Assembly: GCA_963820035.1 (NCBI GenBank)
Contig: CAWFYK010000009.1
Span: 248,001 to 312,000, forward strand
Length of the DNA: 64,000 bases
Reading direction: 5' to 3'
Origin: JAWWPG01 sp963820035
GTDB lineage: Bacteria; Actinomycetota; Actinomycetes; Propionibacteriales; Nocardioidaceae
Shown: in pieces, positions 27,136-35,949 of the stretch
Layout: every line of letters starts with the position of its first letter
Position numbering within the stretch: the stretch's first letter is position 1
The notes under the pieces: generated by a model
Database searches by the model: none
What the model saw: the letters and a program-made list of their open reading frames with translations, nothing else
Told to the model about the DNA's origin: nothing
Position numbers and translations under genes: made by a program

Positions 27136-27687
27136 GCCGGCGGCGTCATCGTGCAGAGACCGATCACGCGACCCTGCGGGTCCGTGAAGTTGGCCACCCA
27201 CCATCGACCCGGCGATCCCCACCAGGCAGAGCGCCGAGTCTTTCGGGACGCAGGTACGGCGGCCGGTCAGCCCGTCGCACGATAAGCGCGACGCGTCATA
27301 CCGGCGGCGTCATCGTGCAGAGACCGATCACGCGACCCTGCGGGTCCGTGAAGTTGGCCACCCACCATCGACCCGGCGATCCCCACCAGGCAGAGCGCCG
27401 AGTCTTTCGGGACGCAGGTACGGCGGCCGGTCAGCCCGTCGCACGATAAGCGCGACGCGTCATACCGGCGGCGTCATCGTGCAGAGACCGATCACGCGAC
27501 CCTGCGGGTCCGTGAAGTTGGCCACCCACCATCGACCCGGCGATCCCCACCAGGCAGAGCGCCGAGTCTTTCGGGACGCAGGTACGGCGGCCGGTCAGCC
27601 CGTCGCACGATAAGCGCGACGCGTCATACCGGCGGCGTCATCGTGCAGAGACCGATCACGCGACCCTGCGGGTCCGTGAAGTTGGCC
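27136..27687. repeat. 164-bp tandem repeat, three full copies plus the parental gene end
   Basis: Copies begin at 27136, 27301 and 27465, each starting CCGGCGGCGTCATCGTGCAG. The fourth start (27629) is the genuine 3' end of the VOC gene, matching for 59 bp. Each full copy holds 59 bp of that gene end plus ~105 bp of downstream sequence. Copies are essentially identical; copy 1 is 165 bp because of one extra T. The amplification is tandem, in one sense, and recent by its identity. It occupies the space between the VOC gene and the dnaK promoter. Confidence 0.95.
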
Positions 27688-28010
27688 CACCAGCCCATGT
27701 CGCCACCGACCTCCTGGCGCGGTGTCGTCACGGATCCACCATTGGCGGCGATGGTGTCGAGCACCCCCTCCAGGTCGGCGACGTTGACGTAGATCTGCAC
27801 GCCTTGCGCGACCTCCTCCGCCTCGGTGGCGGTCAAGCCACCGATCATTGTTCCGTCGGCGAACACCCCGGCGTAGCCCTCACCGAAAGGCTGGTAGGTC
27901 CAGCCGAAAACCGCGGCGTAGAAGGTCTTGGCCTTGTCGAGGTCCTGCACCGGGATCTCCCACCACGTCACGGTGTTGAACCCGGGGGATACGGCTGCGC
28001 TGTCGGTCAT
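27624..28010 (-). CDS. VOC (glyoxalase/bleomycin-resistance fold) family protein
   Basis: A 128-residue protein starting MTDSAAVSPGFNTVTWWEIPVQD, with the VOC betaalphabetabetabeta pattern: KAKTFYAAVFGWTYQPF, then VQIYVNVADLEGVLDTIAANGGS, and WANFTDPQGRVIGLC at the end. VOC proteins are often metal-dependent lyases, isomerases or binding proteins, and those with FGW and NFTDPQG are commonly annotated only as VOC family. Its last 19 codons are copied three times downstream in a 164-bp tandem repeat. The gene is 50 nt after the double-MarR gene on the same strand. Confidence 0.85.
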   Translation of the reverse strand: MTDSAAVSPGFNTVTWWEIPVQDLDKAKTFYAAVFGWTYQPFGEGYAGVFADGTMIGGLTATEAEEVAQGVQIYVNVADLEGVLDTIAANGGSVTTPRQEVGGDMGWWANFTDPQGRVIGLCTMTPPV

Positions 28011-28060
28011 CTCGGACCTTTCTCTCACACGTCGGGACCGTCCCGACAACCGTATGACGA

Positions 28061-29005
28061 TCAGGAGGCGGCCACATCGACAGCTTCCGCCGGCACCTCC
28101 GAGGAGCTTCGAGGCGATGTCGAGGATGGCGCGAGTGGACCGATCACCTTGCGCAGCAGGTTGCGCAGGTCCTTGTCGGCAGTGGCACCCAGCGTGTCGA
28201 CGACGATGGCCTGCAGATCGCGCGCGACCTGCCGCCCCGCGTCGAGCCTCGCCTTGCCTTCCGCGGTCACCATCAGGTCGTAGGCGCGGCGGTCGCTGGC
28301 GTTACGGCGCCGCGAGACCAGGCCCTCGGCCTCGAGCTCGTCGACGAACCCCAGCACGGCCGGGGCGGACACCCCCAGCATCTCGGCGAGCCGCTGCTGG
28401 GAGCAGGGCTGGGCGAGGGTGAGCACGGTGAGGATCCCGAAGTCGCGGGGCGAGATCCCGAGCGGCTCGAGCGCGGCGACAGCCCGGTGGAACATGGCCT
28501 GGTGAGCGCGCGCGATCAGATAGCCGCACCGGTCGCCGAGGCCATCGATGGTCACGGTGAGGTCCCCGACGAGGAGGTTGCGCAGTGCCGCGCTGAGCCG
28601 TTCCTGCTCGTCATCGCTGAGCGACGATGTGAGCTCAGCCTCACCGCGATCCAGGGAGCGGTGCAGACCAGCAAGAGCCCGCCGCCCATCATCGGTGAGT
28701 CGGAGGGCATAGGAACGCCGGTCATGCACGTCACGCGCCCGCACCAGCCAGCCCTTCGACTCGAGGGCGTCCACCAGCTTCCCGGTCGTCGTACGGTTGA
28801 GCGTCAGCAGCTCACCGAGCTGGCGCTGGGACAGCGCTCCGGCGTCGCCGATGAGCGTCATGGCGGGGATCTCCCGAACGCTGACGTCGTCCTGGATACA
28901 GCTCTCGGCACACTGGCGCGAGGCCACGAACGCACGTCTGAGCAGGAAGCCCGTGAACTGCTCGGGCGCGAATGCACCCTCGGGCTCGGCCATGACATCC
29001 ATCAT
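28061..29005 (-). CDS. Double-MarR transcriptional regulator (two MarR domains in one chain)
   Basis: A 314-residue protein with two complete MarR winged-helix domains. Domain 1 is at about 15-145, with LSQRQLGELLTLNRTTTGKLVDALESKGWLVRARDVHDRRSY. Domain 2 is at about 155-285, with CSQQRLAEMLGVSAPAVLGFVDELEAEGLVSRRRNASDRRAY. MarR proteins normally act as dimers of one-domain chains, so this is a covalent pseudo-dimer. It is divergent from an MMPL exporter gene, with an AT-rich, palindrome-bearing interval between them, and so probably represses it in response to an exported compound. The tail is Ser/Pro-rich. Confidence 0.85.
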   Translation of the reverse strand: MMDVMAEPEGAFAPEQFTGFLLRRAFVASRQCAESCIQDDVSVREIPAMTLIGDAGALSQRQLGELLTLNRTTTGKLVDALESKGWLVRARDVHDRRSYALRLTDDGRRALAGLHRSLDRGEAELTSSLSDDEQERLSAALRNLLVGDLTVTIDGLGDRCGYLIARAHQAMFHRAVAALEPLGISPRDFGILTVLTLAQPCSQQRLAEMLGVSAPAVLGFVDELEAEGLVSRRRNASDRRAYDLMVTAEGKARLDAGRQVARDLQAIVVDTLGATADKDLRNLLRKVIGPLAPSSTSPRSSSEVPAEAVDVAAS

Positions 29006-29010
29006 GCCTC

Positions 29011-29056
29011 GTTGTCAACTAATTGTCACCACAACTTAACCATTAACTACGTTGAC
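29011..29056. promoter_or_regulatory. AT-rich operator/promoter region between double-MarR and MMPL genes
   Basis: This 46-bp stretch is far richer in A and T than its surroundings. It contains GTCAAC (29014-29019) and its inverse GTTGAC (29051-29056), two direct copies of TTGTCA, and the short inverted repeat TTAACCATTAA near 29036-29046. It is the only candidate binding region between the divergent regulator and exporter. Assignment as a MarR operator is inference. Confidence 0.5.
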
Positions 29057-29143
29057 GGTTTCTGGGGCCCGGCGTAGCGTCGTCGGCACATGCGTCGGGT
29101 GGCCTCACGCATGCTCACCGAGACCGAAGTTGGGGAGTAGCTC

Positions 29144-31249
29144 ATGCATAGGGAGATCGCCGGCAGGCTGACCGGTCGCCGGACCAAATGGGTCGCACTC
29201 GCGATCTGGATCGTGATCATGGTCGTGGCCGTGCCGCTGTCCAACAAGCTCACGGACGCCCAGAAGAACGACGCGAAGTCGTGGCTGCCGGGCAGCGCCG
29301 AATCCACCAAGGCACTGGACAAGCAGGCCGCATTCCAGTCGCCCAACACGTTCTCGACCGTCGTGGTCTACGAGGACAGCAACGGCATCACCGCCGCCGA
29401 TCACGCGAAGATCGCCGCGGACGTGAAGAAGTTCGCGGCCAACACATACCTCGACGGCAAGATCATCGGGCCCCTCGAGTCGCCGGACCACAAAGCCGTG
29501 CAGGTCGCGGTGCCGCTCAACCTGGGCAGCAACGGCTGGAACAAGATGCCCGACATCGCCGACAGCTGGCGCGCCATCGCCACCAGCGGCACCTCCATGA
29601 GCGTGCACATCACCGGGCCCGGGGGTATGGCGGCCGACTCGGCCAAGGCGTTCGAAGGCATCGACGGCACGCTGCTCTTCTCGGCCATGGCTGTCGTCAT
29701 CATCATCTTGCTGTTGACCTATCGAAGCCCGGTCCTGTGGTTACTTCCGGTCATCTCGGCCGGGGTTGCCCTGACCAGTGCTCAGGCCGTCATCTACCTG
29801 CTGGCCGACCACGCCGGTCTGCTCGTCAACGGACAGAGCGCCGGCATCCTGACCGTGCTGGTGTTCGGCGCCGGCACCGACTACGCACTACTGCTGGTCG
29901 CCCGCTACCGGGAAGAGCTTCGTCGACATCACGACCGGCATGAGGCGATGGCAGTCGCGCTGCATCGCGCCGGGCCGGCAATCTTCGCCAGCGCCGGAAC
30001 CGTGATCGTCGGCATGCTCTGCCTGATGGTGGCCGAGACGAACTCCACGCAGGGCCTCGGCCCGGTCGCCGCCATCGGCGTCGGCGTCGGCCTGCTCTCG
30101 ATGCTGACGCTGCTCCCTGCTCTGTTGGTCATCTGCGGTCGCTGGGTCTTCTGGCCGCGGCGTCCGACCGAGGGCTCCGAGGAGCCGACCGCGACCGGCA
30201 TGTGGGCGAAGGTCGGCAACTGGATCAGTGTCAGGCCTCGCACTGTGTGGGCCGTCACCGCAGGCGTCCTCGTGATCGCCGCTCTTGGGGTCTTCACCCT
30301 CAACGCCAACGGCCTGCAGACCAAGGACCAGTTCACCAAGACGGTCGACTCGGTCACCGGCGAGAAGGTCATCGAAGCCCACGGGTTCGCCGGTGGTGCC
30401 GGGCAGCCGGTGGTCGTGATGACCAACGCCGACAAGGCGGGGGACGTGGCCTCGGTGGTCAAGAACACCGACGGCATCGCCGCCGTCGACCCGCCCATCG
30501 TCCGCAACGGCGAGGGCTACATCAGCGCGACGTTGAGCAATGAACCGGACAGCAAGGCGGCATACAACACCATCGACGCATTGCGCACCAACGTCCATGC
30601 CGTTGACGGGGCAGACGCCTTAGTGGGTGGTGGAACGGCGGTCACCCTGGACGTCCAGCGGGCGTCCGACCATGACCGAAACGTCATCATCCCGCTGGTG
30701 CTCGTCGTGGTGTTCCTCATCCTCGCGTTGCTGCTGCGGGCGATCATCGCGCCACTCGTGCTGGTCGGCACCGTCGTGCTTTCCTTCGGGGCGGCCCTCG
30801 GGCTCAGCGGGCTCGCGTTCAAGTACGTGCTCGGGTTCCACGGCGCGGACAACTCGCTACCACTCTTCGTGTTCGTCTTCCTGGTGGCGTTGGGCATCGA
30901 CTACAACATCTTCCTGATGACCCGCGTCAAGGAGGAGGCGTTGAAGTGGGGAACCCGCCGGGGCGCCTTGATCGGCCTGGCCGCGACCGGTGGCGTGATC
31001 ACGTCGGCGGGGCTGGTGCTGGCCGGCACATTCGCCGTCCTCGCCACGCTGCCACTGGTGGCGTTCGCCGAGATCGGGTTCGCGGTCGCGCTGGGTGTCC
31101 TGCTGGACACGATCGTGGTCCGCTGTCTGCTGGTCACCGCCCTCAACCTCGACATCGGCAGGTGGATGTGGTGGCCCAGCAGGCTTGCCCGCAAGGAGGA
31201 CGTCGACTCCATGGAGCTGCCCGACCGCGAGCAGATGCTCGTCGACTGA
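29144..31249 (+). CDS. MMPL-family RND transporter
   Basis: A 701-residue membrane protein of the MMPL/RND family. It has two repeats, each of one N-terminal helix, a soluble loop and five helices. Motif D-Y is present in the first half (VFGAGTDYALLLVARYREE) and in the second (FLVALGIDYNIFLMTRVKEE); these Asp-Tyr residues form the proton relay. Such transporters export lipids, siderophores or drugs. It is transcribed away from the double-MarR repressor, its probable regulator, and followed by two strong hairpins. Confidence 0.9.
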   Translation: MHREIAGRLTGRRTKWVALAIWIVIMVVAVPLSNKLTDAQKNDAKSWLPGSAESTKALDKQAAFQSPNTFSTVVVYEDSNGITAADHAKIAADVKKFAANTYLDGKIIGPLESPDHKAVQVAVPLNLGSNGWNKMPDIADSWRAIATSGTSMSVHITGPGGMAADSAKAFEGIDGTLLFSAMAVVIIILLLTYRSPVLWLLPVISAGVALTSAQAVIYLLADHAGLLVNGQSAGILTVLVFGAGTDYALLLVARYREELRRHHDRHEAMAVALHRAGPAIFASAGTVIVGMLCLMVAETNSTQGLGPVAAIGVGVGLLSMLTLLPALLVICGRWVFWPRRPTEGSEEPTATGMWAKVGNWISVRPRTVWAVTAGVLVIAALGVFTLNANGLQTKDQFTKTVDSVTGEKVIEAHGFAGGAGQPVVVMTNADKAGDVASVVKNTDGIAAVDPPIVRNGEGYISATLSNEPDSKAAYNTIDALRTNVHAVDGADALVGGGTAVTLDVQRASDHDRNVIIPLVLVVVFLILALLLRAIIAPLVLVGTVVLSFGAALGLSGLAFKYVLGFHGADNSLPLFVFVFLVALGIDYNIFLMTRVKEEALKWGTRRGALIGLAATGGVITSAGLVLAGTFAVLATLPLVAFAEIGFAVALGVLLDTIVVRCLLVTALNLDIGRWMWWPSRLARKEDVDSMELPDREQMLVD

Positions 31250-31260
31250 GCTCCCCTCCC

Positions 31261-31325
31261 GGCTCAGGCATCCACTGCTGAGCCGACCCCCTGAGCCGCC
31301 GGACCGATCCAGGTCCGGCGGCTCA
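31261..31325. terminator. Tandem hairpin terminators after the MMPL gene
   Basis: A first stem, GGCTCAG/CTGAGCC (31261-31267 and 31278-31284), is followed by a perfect 14-bp stem, TGAGCCGCCGGACC (31292-31305) with its complement at 31312-31325 and a 6-nt loop. The genes on both sides converge, so it can act in both directions. There is no U-tract, as is usual in high-GC actinobacteria. Confidence 0.8.
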
Positions 31326-31357
31326 GTCACGGGGGATGGTGGCCCGGGTGGCAGGAG

Positions 31358-33250
31358 TCAGCTCGACGGCGACAGCCGGCTCGCCCCTCCGACGATGGGC
31401 AGCACGAGCCTGGTCTGACGCGTCATCAAGTCCAGCGTGTTGCCGGCCGGCGGCCTGATCGTGAAGTCGTGATCGGTCTGCAGCAGCACGAACGCGATCC
31501 GGTGACCGGCCGCGAAGACGTAGTCGTTGGCCTCCATCGGAACGGCGAGGCTGTAGGTCACGCCAGGGTGGACAACCTCGGTCCGGGACAGCGAGTCCCG
31601 GTTCTGCGGGTCACGCCACCCCTCCGTCACCAGCCGCGTGACGCTGCCACCCGGAGCCAGGTCGGCGAGCGCCACCGAGACGTTCGCGGCGTACTGGCCG
31701 AGCGACAGCCGGAGCTTGGCGACCGCGGTCCCGCTGATCCGCACGTCCTGGGTGAGCGGGTCGGTCGTGTAGACCCGGCCGTGGGGCGAGTCGGGAGCCG
31801 CCGCGAGGGCCGCCGCCGTCAGCTCGGGCGTGTCCGTGAAGCGCTCGATGACGGACGTGCCAGCGGTCTTGCCAGCGACGTGCAGGCCGCCCGTGGGGTT
31901 GTTGCCTCGCGGGGTGAGCGTCATGGTCACACGCTGCATCGCTGGGTCGGGCCAGTCGGCGTACCTGGACAGGCTGCCGTCCTCCCGCTGGATCCAGGCG
32001 AGCTTGCCAAGCTCGACGCCGTTGTCACGGCCGAACAGGAAGTGGGTGAACCAACGGACCTGGAGGTCGAGCGGCGGGTCACCGCCGTGCCCGCCTTGGT
32101 GCCAGTAGATCCGGTGCGGCACTCCCGCCGCCTTCAGCGCCTCGTACCACTGCGCCGCCTGGGTCGTCTTGACGTTCCAGTCCGAGAGGCCGTGGGCGAC
32201 GAGGACGCCGGCATGCACGCGGTCGGCGTTGCGGAAGTAGTTGCGGACGTTCCAGAACGGGCTGTAGTCGCCGGTCCGACGGTCCATGTTCGCGTTCAGT
32301 GACTGGGTGACCGGCCGGCAGATCTGCCGGTCCGGGCGCGTGTAGACGTAGCGGGCCAGCACGTCGAGATCCTCACCCTGGTAGCCCCCCGGCGCCACGA
32401 CCGCACCGTTCGCCCGGTAGTAGTCGTACCAGCTGGAGATCCCCGAGACCGGGATGATCGCCTCCAGGCCCTCGACTCCGGTGGCAGCGACGGCGTTGGG
32501 CAGCGTGCCGTTGTACGACGTGCCGATCATGCCGACCTTGCCGGTCGACCACCCCGCAGTGACCTGACGACCCTGGGCGTCAACCGCCGTGGCACGGCCG
32601 TTGAGCCAGTCGATGACCGCCTTGATGCCCAAAGTCTCGTTGCGCCCGCCACTGGTCGGGCAGCCGGTCGAGCCACCGGTACCTTCCGACTCGGCGTGGA
32701 CGACCGCGAAGCCACGCGGCACCCAGGTGGAGATGAGCGAGTTGCTGATCGCCCCCGGGCCCACCTTCGTCGCCGGGCGCGACGTCATGCCCCAGGTCGC
32801 CTCGTCCGGCCAGGGCTGACCCAGCCGGTGCGGGGCATAGAGCTTGTGGTCGACGTTGTGGTTGCGGACGGAGTTGCCGCCCGAGTAGTAGGGACTCGCC
32901 TCGAAGACGACGGGCACCTTCAGCCCATGCCGGGTCTCCTGGGGACGGGTGACGTCGATGTGGATCAGGTCCTTCTGCCCGTCGTGGTCGGAGTCGGTCG
33001 CCGCCGTCACCCAGAGCTCCTGCTCGACGTAGTCGGCGGGACTCTCGGTGAAGACCGGCATCGCCAGACCGTGCCGGAACACCGGATGCTGCATCGGGAG
33101 TACGCCACCTTGCGTCGGCTGTAGCTCTGGGCCGCGAAGGGCCGGCGGGGCGCCTTGCGTGGGAGCCGTCACGAATGCAGCGGAGATCAGTGCCGCGACG
33201 GTGACCGCAGCGAACCGGCCCGCACACCGCGAGCCTCGATAACGTGCCAT
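31358..33250 (-). CDS. Secreted X-Pro dipeptidyl-peptidase (S15/CocE-NonD family)
   Basis: A 630-residue protein starting MARYRGSRCAGRF, with a hydrophobic signal segment ending near APTQGA, so exported. The alpha/beta-hydrolase core has the nucleophile elbow GTSYNG with its Ser, an Asp in HGLSDWNVKTTQ and a His in HQGGHGG, forming the triad. The C-terminal ~200 residues form the jelly-roll seen in Xaa-Pro dipeptidyl-peptidases. It should remove X-Pro dipeptides from peptides outside the cell, although members also hydrolyse esters. Divergent from the next MMPL gene over 236 bp of upstream sequence with no clear motif. Confidence 0.88.
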   Translation of the reverse strand: MARYRGSRCAGRFAAVTVAALISAAFVTAPTQGAPPALRGPELQPTQGGVLPMQHPVFRHGLAMPVFTESPADYVEQELWVTAATDSDHDGQKDLIHIDVTRPQETRHGLKVPVVFEASPYYSGGNSVRNHNVDHKLYAPHRLGQPWPDEATWGMTSRPATKVGPGAISNSLISTWVPRGFAVVHAESEGTGGSTGCPTSGGRNETLGIKAVIDWLNGRATAVDAQGRQVTAGWSTGKVGMIGTSYNGTLPNAVAATGVEGLEAIIPVSGISSWYDYYRANGAVVAPGGYQGEDLDVLARYVYTRPDRQICRPVTQSLNANMDRRTGDYSPFWNVRNYFRNADRVHAGVLVAHGLSDWNVKTTQAAQWYEALKAAGVPHRIYWHQGGHGGDPPLDLQVRWFTHFLFGRDNGVELGKLAWIQREDGSLSRYADWPDPAMQRVTMTLTPRGNNPTGGLHVAGKTAGTSVIERFTDTPELTAAALAAAPDSPHGRVYTTDPLTQDVRISGTAVAKLRLSLGQYAANVSVALADLAPGGSVTRLVTEGWRDPQNRDSLSRTEVVHPGVTYSLAVPMEANDYVFAAGHRIAFVLLQTDHDFTIRPPAGNTLDLMTRQTRLVLPIVGGASRLSPSS

Positions 33251-33486
33251 GATGTCGTCCCCTACCCCGGCCGCACGCCTGGCTGGCCGGCTGATGCGAG
33301 TGTGGTCCCGACAGACATTAGGGGACACCACCGACGCCGCGACAGGGTCGAGACCCCAACGAGACCGAGCGACACCGTCGGGTCCGACCGTCCTCGGCGA
33401 GCTGACCAGGCGCCGATGATGCCGTGAATGTCCGACCGCTGGGATAGGTTCACGACCAACGCCGTCATCACCCGCAGGAGATCGTC

Positions 33487-35769
33487 GTGGAGCGATTCGC
33501 TCGGCTCGTCGTGCGACACCGGCGCATCATCAGCGCCTTCTGGCTGGTGATGTTCGTGGTCGGCGCGCTCTCAGCAGGGCAGCTGAGCAGCCGGCTCACC
33601 CTCGACTTCTCCCTCCCAGGCCAGCCGGGAGACACCGCCGAGCAGAAGCTCGTCGATACCTTCGGGGTGAGCTCCTCAGACACCTATATCGCGGTCGTCA
33701 CGGTGCCCGCAGGCCAGACGGTGCAGGCCGACAAGGCCGAGATCGCCCACGTGTTCGGGTCGGTCCGTCGGGCCCTGCCAGTGGGACGCGTCGTCGATCT
33801 GACGTCAACCGGCGACCAGGGATTCGTGTCTGCGGACGGCCGCACGACGTACGCCCTGATCCAGGGACCACCGCCCGAGTCGTTCGGTCCCGGGATCGAG
33901 ACCACGATCGAGCCCGCGTTGAACGCCGCTGCGAGGAGCCACGGCTTCACGAGCGGCCTGACGTCATACGGGCTGCTGTCTGCCGGCGGCGACTCACAGG
34001 GTCCGAGCGTGCTCGCGGAGACGCTGCTGGGAGCCGCGGGTGCACTCCTGGTGCTGATCTTCGTGTTCGCGTCGTTCCTCGCCTTGGTGCCGCTCGTCAT
34101 CGCTGCCGTCTCGATCCTGACGACGTTCATCCTGGTGCTCGGTCTGACTACCTTCACCGACGTCAGCTTCGTGGTGCAGTTCCTCATCTCGCTGATCGGC
34201 TTGGGCGTGGCCATCGACTACTCCCTGCTCGTGGTCTCCCGATGGCGTGAGGAGCGCGCCCATGGCCGCGACAACGAGGATGCCGTCGTCGTCGCGATGC
34301 AGACCGCGGGTCGCGCCGTCGTCGCCTCGGGAGTCACCGTCGCCATCAGCCTCGTCGCCCTCGTCGTGGTGCCGGTGCCGTTCCTGCGCAGCATGGGGGT
34401 CGGCGGGATGCTCATCCCGCTGGTCAGTGTTGCCGTGGTGCTCACCCTGCTTCCGGCCATGCTCTCGAGCATCGGCCCACGGATCGACTACCCGAAGATC
34501 CGCAAGGAGGCCACGGCCTCGCGCGGCTGGACGGCCTGGGCCCGCACGATCGTCCACCACCGGGCCATCGCGACGACGATCGCGCTGGTAATGCTGGGGC
34601 TACTCATCATCCCGGTCTTCAGCCTCAAGATCGGTCAGTCCGGGATCGACTCGCTGGCGCGCAGCGGCCCCGCCTACACCACCCTGCAGACGCTGCGCGC
34701 GGGAGGCATCGGCACCGGAGTCCTCACCCCGGTTGAGGTCCTCGTCCCGTCGGGAGACGCCAAGGCGGCGGCCGCCGCGGCAGGCGGCGTCGATGGAGTC
34801 CAACTGGCCGTCATCGGCGGCGACAAGGCCGGGGTGGCCGTCATCGACGCGCTTCCCGTCAGGGAGACGGTGGACAGCTCGAGCAGTCAGGTCGTCGATC
34901 GGGTCAGGACCGCGGTAGAGCAGAGCACCGACGGCTCCGTGGGGGTCACCGGTGCCGGCGCGACGGTCGAGGACTACTTCAGCGCGGTCTACAACAACTT
35001 CCCTTACGTGCTCGCCCTGATCGCGATCATCACGTTCGTGCTGCTGATGCGCACGTTCCGCTCGGTGCTGCTGCCCATCAAAGCGGTGATCCTCAACCTG
35101 GTGTCGCTGTCTGCCGTCTTCGGCTTCGTGGTGTTCTTCTGGCAAGAGGGCCATGGCTCCGAGCTCATCTTCAACGTGTCACCGACGGGAGCGATCACGT
35201 TCTGGCTGCCGGTGGTGATCTTCGCGTTCCTGTTCGGACTGTCGATGGACTACGAAGTGTTCATCCTGGCGCGCATGCGTGAGGAGTACGACGACAGCGG
35301 CGACACGTCTGCCGCCGTGATCACCGGGCTCGGCCGGACCGGGCGCCTCGTCACGTCCGCCGCGCTCATCCTGTTCTTTGCCTTCGCCGCCCTGGCCTCG
35401 GCGCCGGGCACCGATATCAAGGTGCTCGGGACCGCCCTCGGGGTCGGCATCCTGATCGACGCCACCATCGTCCGCGCGCTGCTGGTGCCGGCCCTGGTCA
35501 GCCTGTTCGGGCGATGGAACTGGTGGCTGCCCGGCTGGCTGGCGCGGGTGCTCATGGTCGAGCCGTCGCCACTCGCGCCCACGTCCGGCCCCCCGGCCAT
35601 GATCGAGACCCGATCCACCGTGAGGCAAGGCGTAGGTGCTGCCCCTCCCGCGAACGACATCCCCCCCGACGACGTTGCCCCGGATCCAGCCGACGTCACC
35701 GACCCCGCCTCTGGCACCGACCCCGACGACGACCCCGACGCCCGCCCGATTGATCCCGTCGGCGTGTAA
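33487..35769 (+). CDS. MMPL-family transporter with acidic/Pro-rich C-terminal tail
   Basis: A 760-residue MMPL/RND protein from a GTG start. Proton-relay motifs appear in both halves (LGVAIDYSLLVVSRWREE and FGLSMDYEVFILARMREEY). The last ~75 residues after the final helix are cytoplasmic, rich in Pro and Asp (DPDDDPDARPIDPVGV), and unlike the preceding MMPL protein at 29 kb. No regulator is adjacent on the same strand. It converges with hutI across a 180-bp gap in which I see only weak hairpins. Substrate unknown. Confidence 0.88.
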   Translation: MERFARLVVRHRRIISAFWLVMFVVGALSAGQLSSRLTLDFSLPGQPGDTAEQKLVDTFGVSSSDTYIAVVTVPAGQTVQADKAEIAHVFGSVRRALPVGRVVDLTSTGDQGFVSADGRTTYALIQGPPPESFGPGIETTIEPALNAAARSHGFTSGLTSYGLLSAGGDSQGPSVLAETLLGAAGALLVLIFVFASFLALVPLVIAAVSILTTFILVLGLTTFTDVSFVVQFLISLIGLGVAIDYSLLVVSRWREERAHGRDNEDAVVVAMQTAGRAVVASGVTVAISLVALVVVPVPFLRSMGVGGMLIPLVSVAVVLTLLPAMLSSIGPRIDYPKIRKEATASRGWTAWARTIVHHRAIATTIALVMLGLLIIPVFSLKIGQSGIDSLARSGPAYTTLQTLRAGGIGTGVLTPVEVLVPSGDAKAAAAAAGGVDGVQLAVIGGDKAGVAVIDALPVRETVDSSSSQVVDRVRTAVEQSTDGSVGVTGAGATVEDYFSAVYNNFPYVLALIAIITFVLLMRTFRSVLLPIKAVILNLVSLSAVFGFVVFFWQEGHGSELIFNVSPTGAITFWLPVVIFAFLFGLSMDYEVFILARMREEYDDSGDTSAAVITGLGRTGRLVTSAALILFFAFAALASAPGTDIKVLGTALGVGILIDATIVRALLVPALVSLFGRWNWWLPGWLARVLMVEPSPLAPTSGPPAMIETRSTVRQGVGAAPPANDIPPDDVAPDPADVTDPASGTDPDDDPDARPIDPVGV

Positions 35770-35949
35770 CTCTGCTCGAGCTCACATTGTCCTGGCTACG
35801 ACGGCGCCAGGGTCGGGCGGATGGTTGCTCTTGTCGGGCGGCGTGCGTTGGTCCTGCAGGTGAAAAGGCGCAGTGACGCGGCGGCTCCTGCGACACGTGG
35901 CTTGTCGTGGCGGCTGACCTCGCGTGCCGCTCCCGAACGCCGTACCAGG

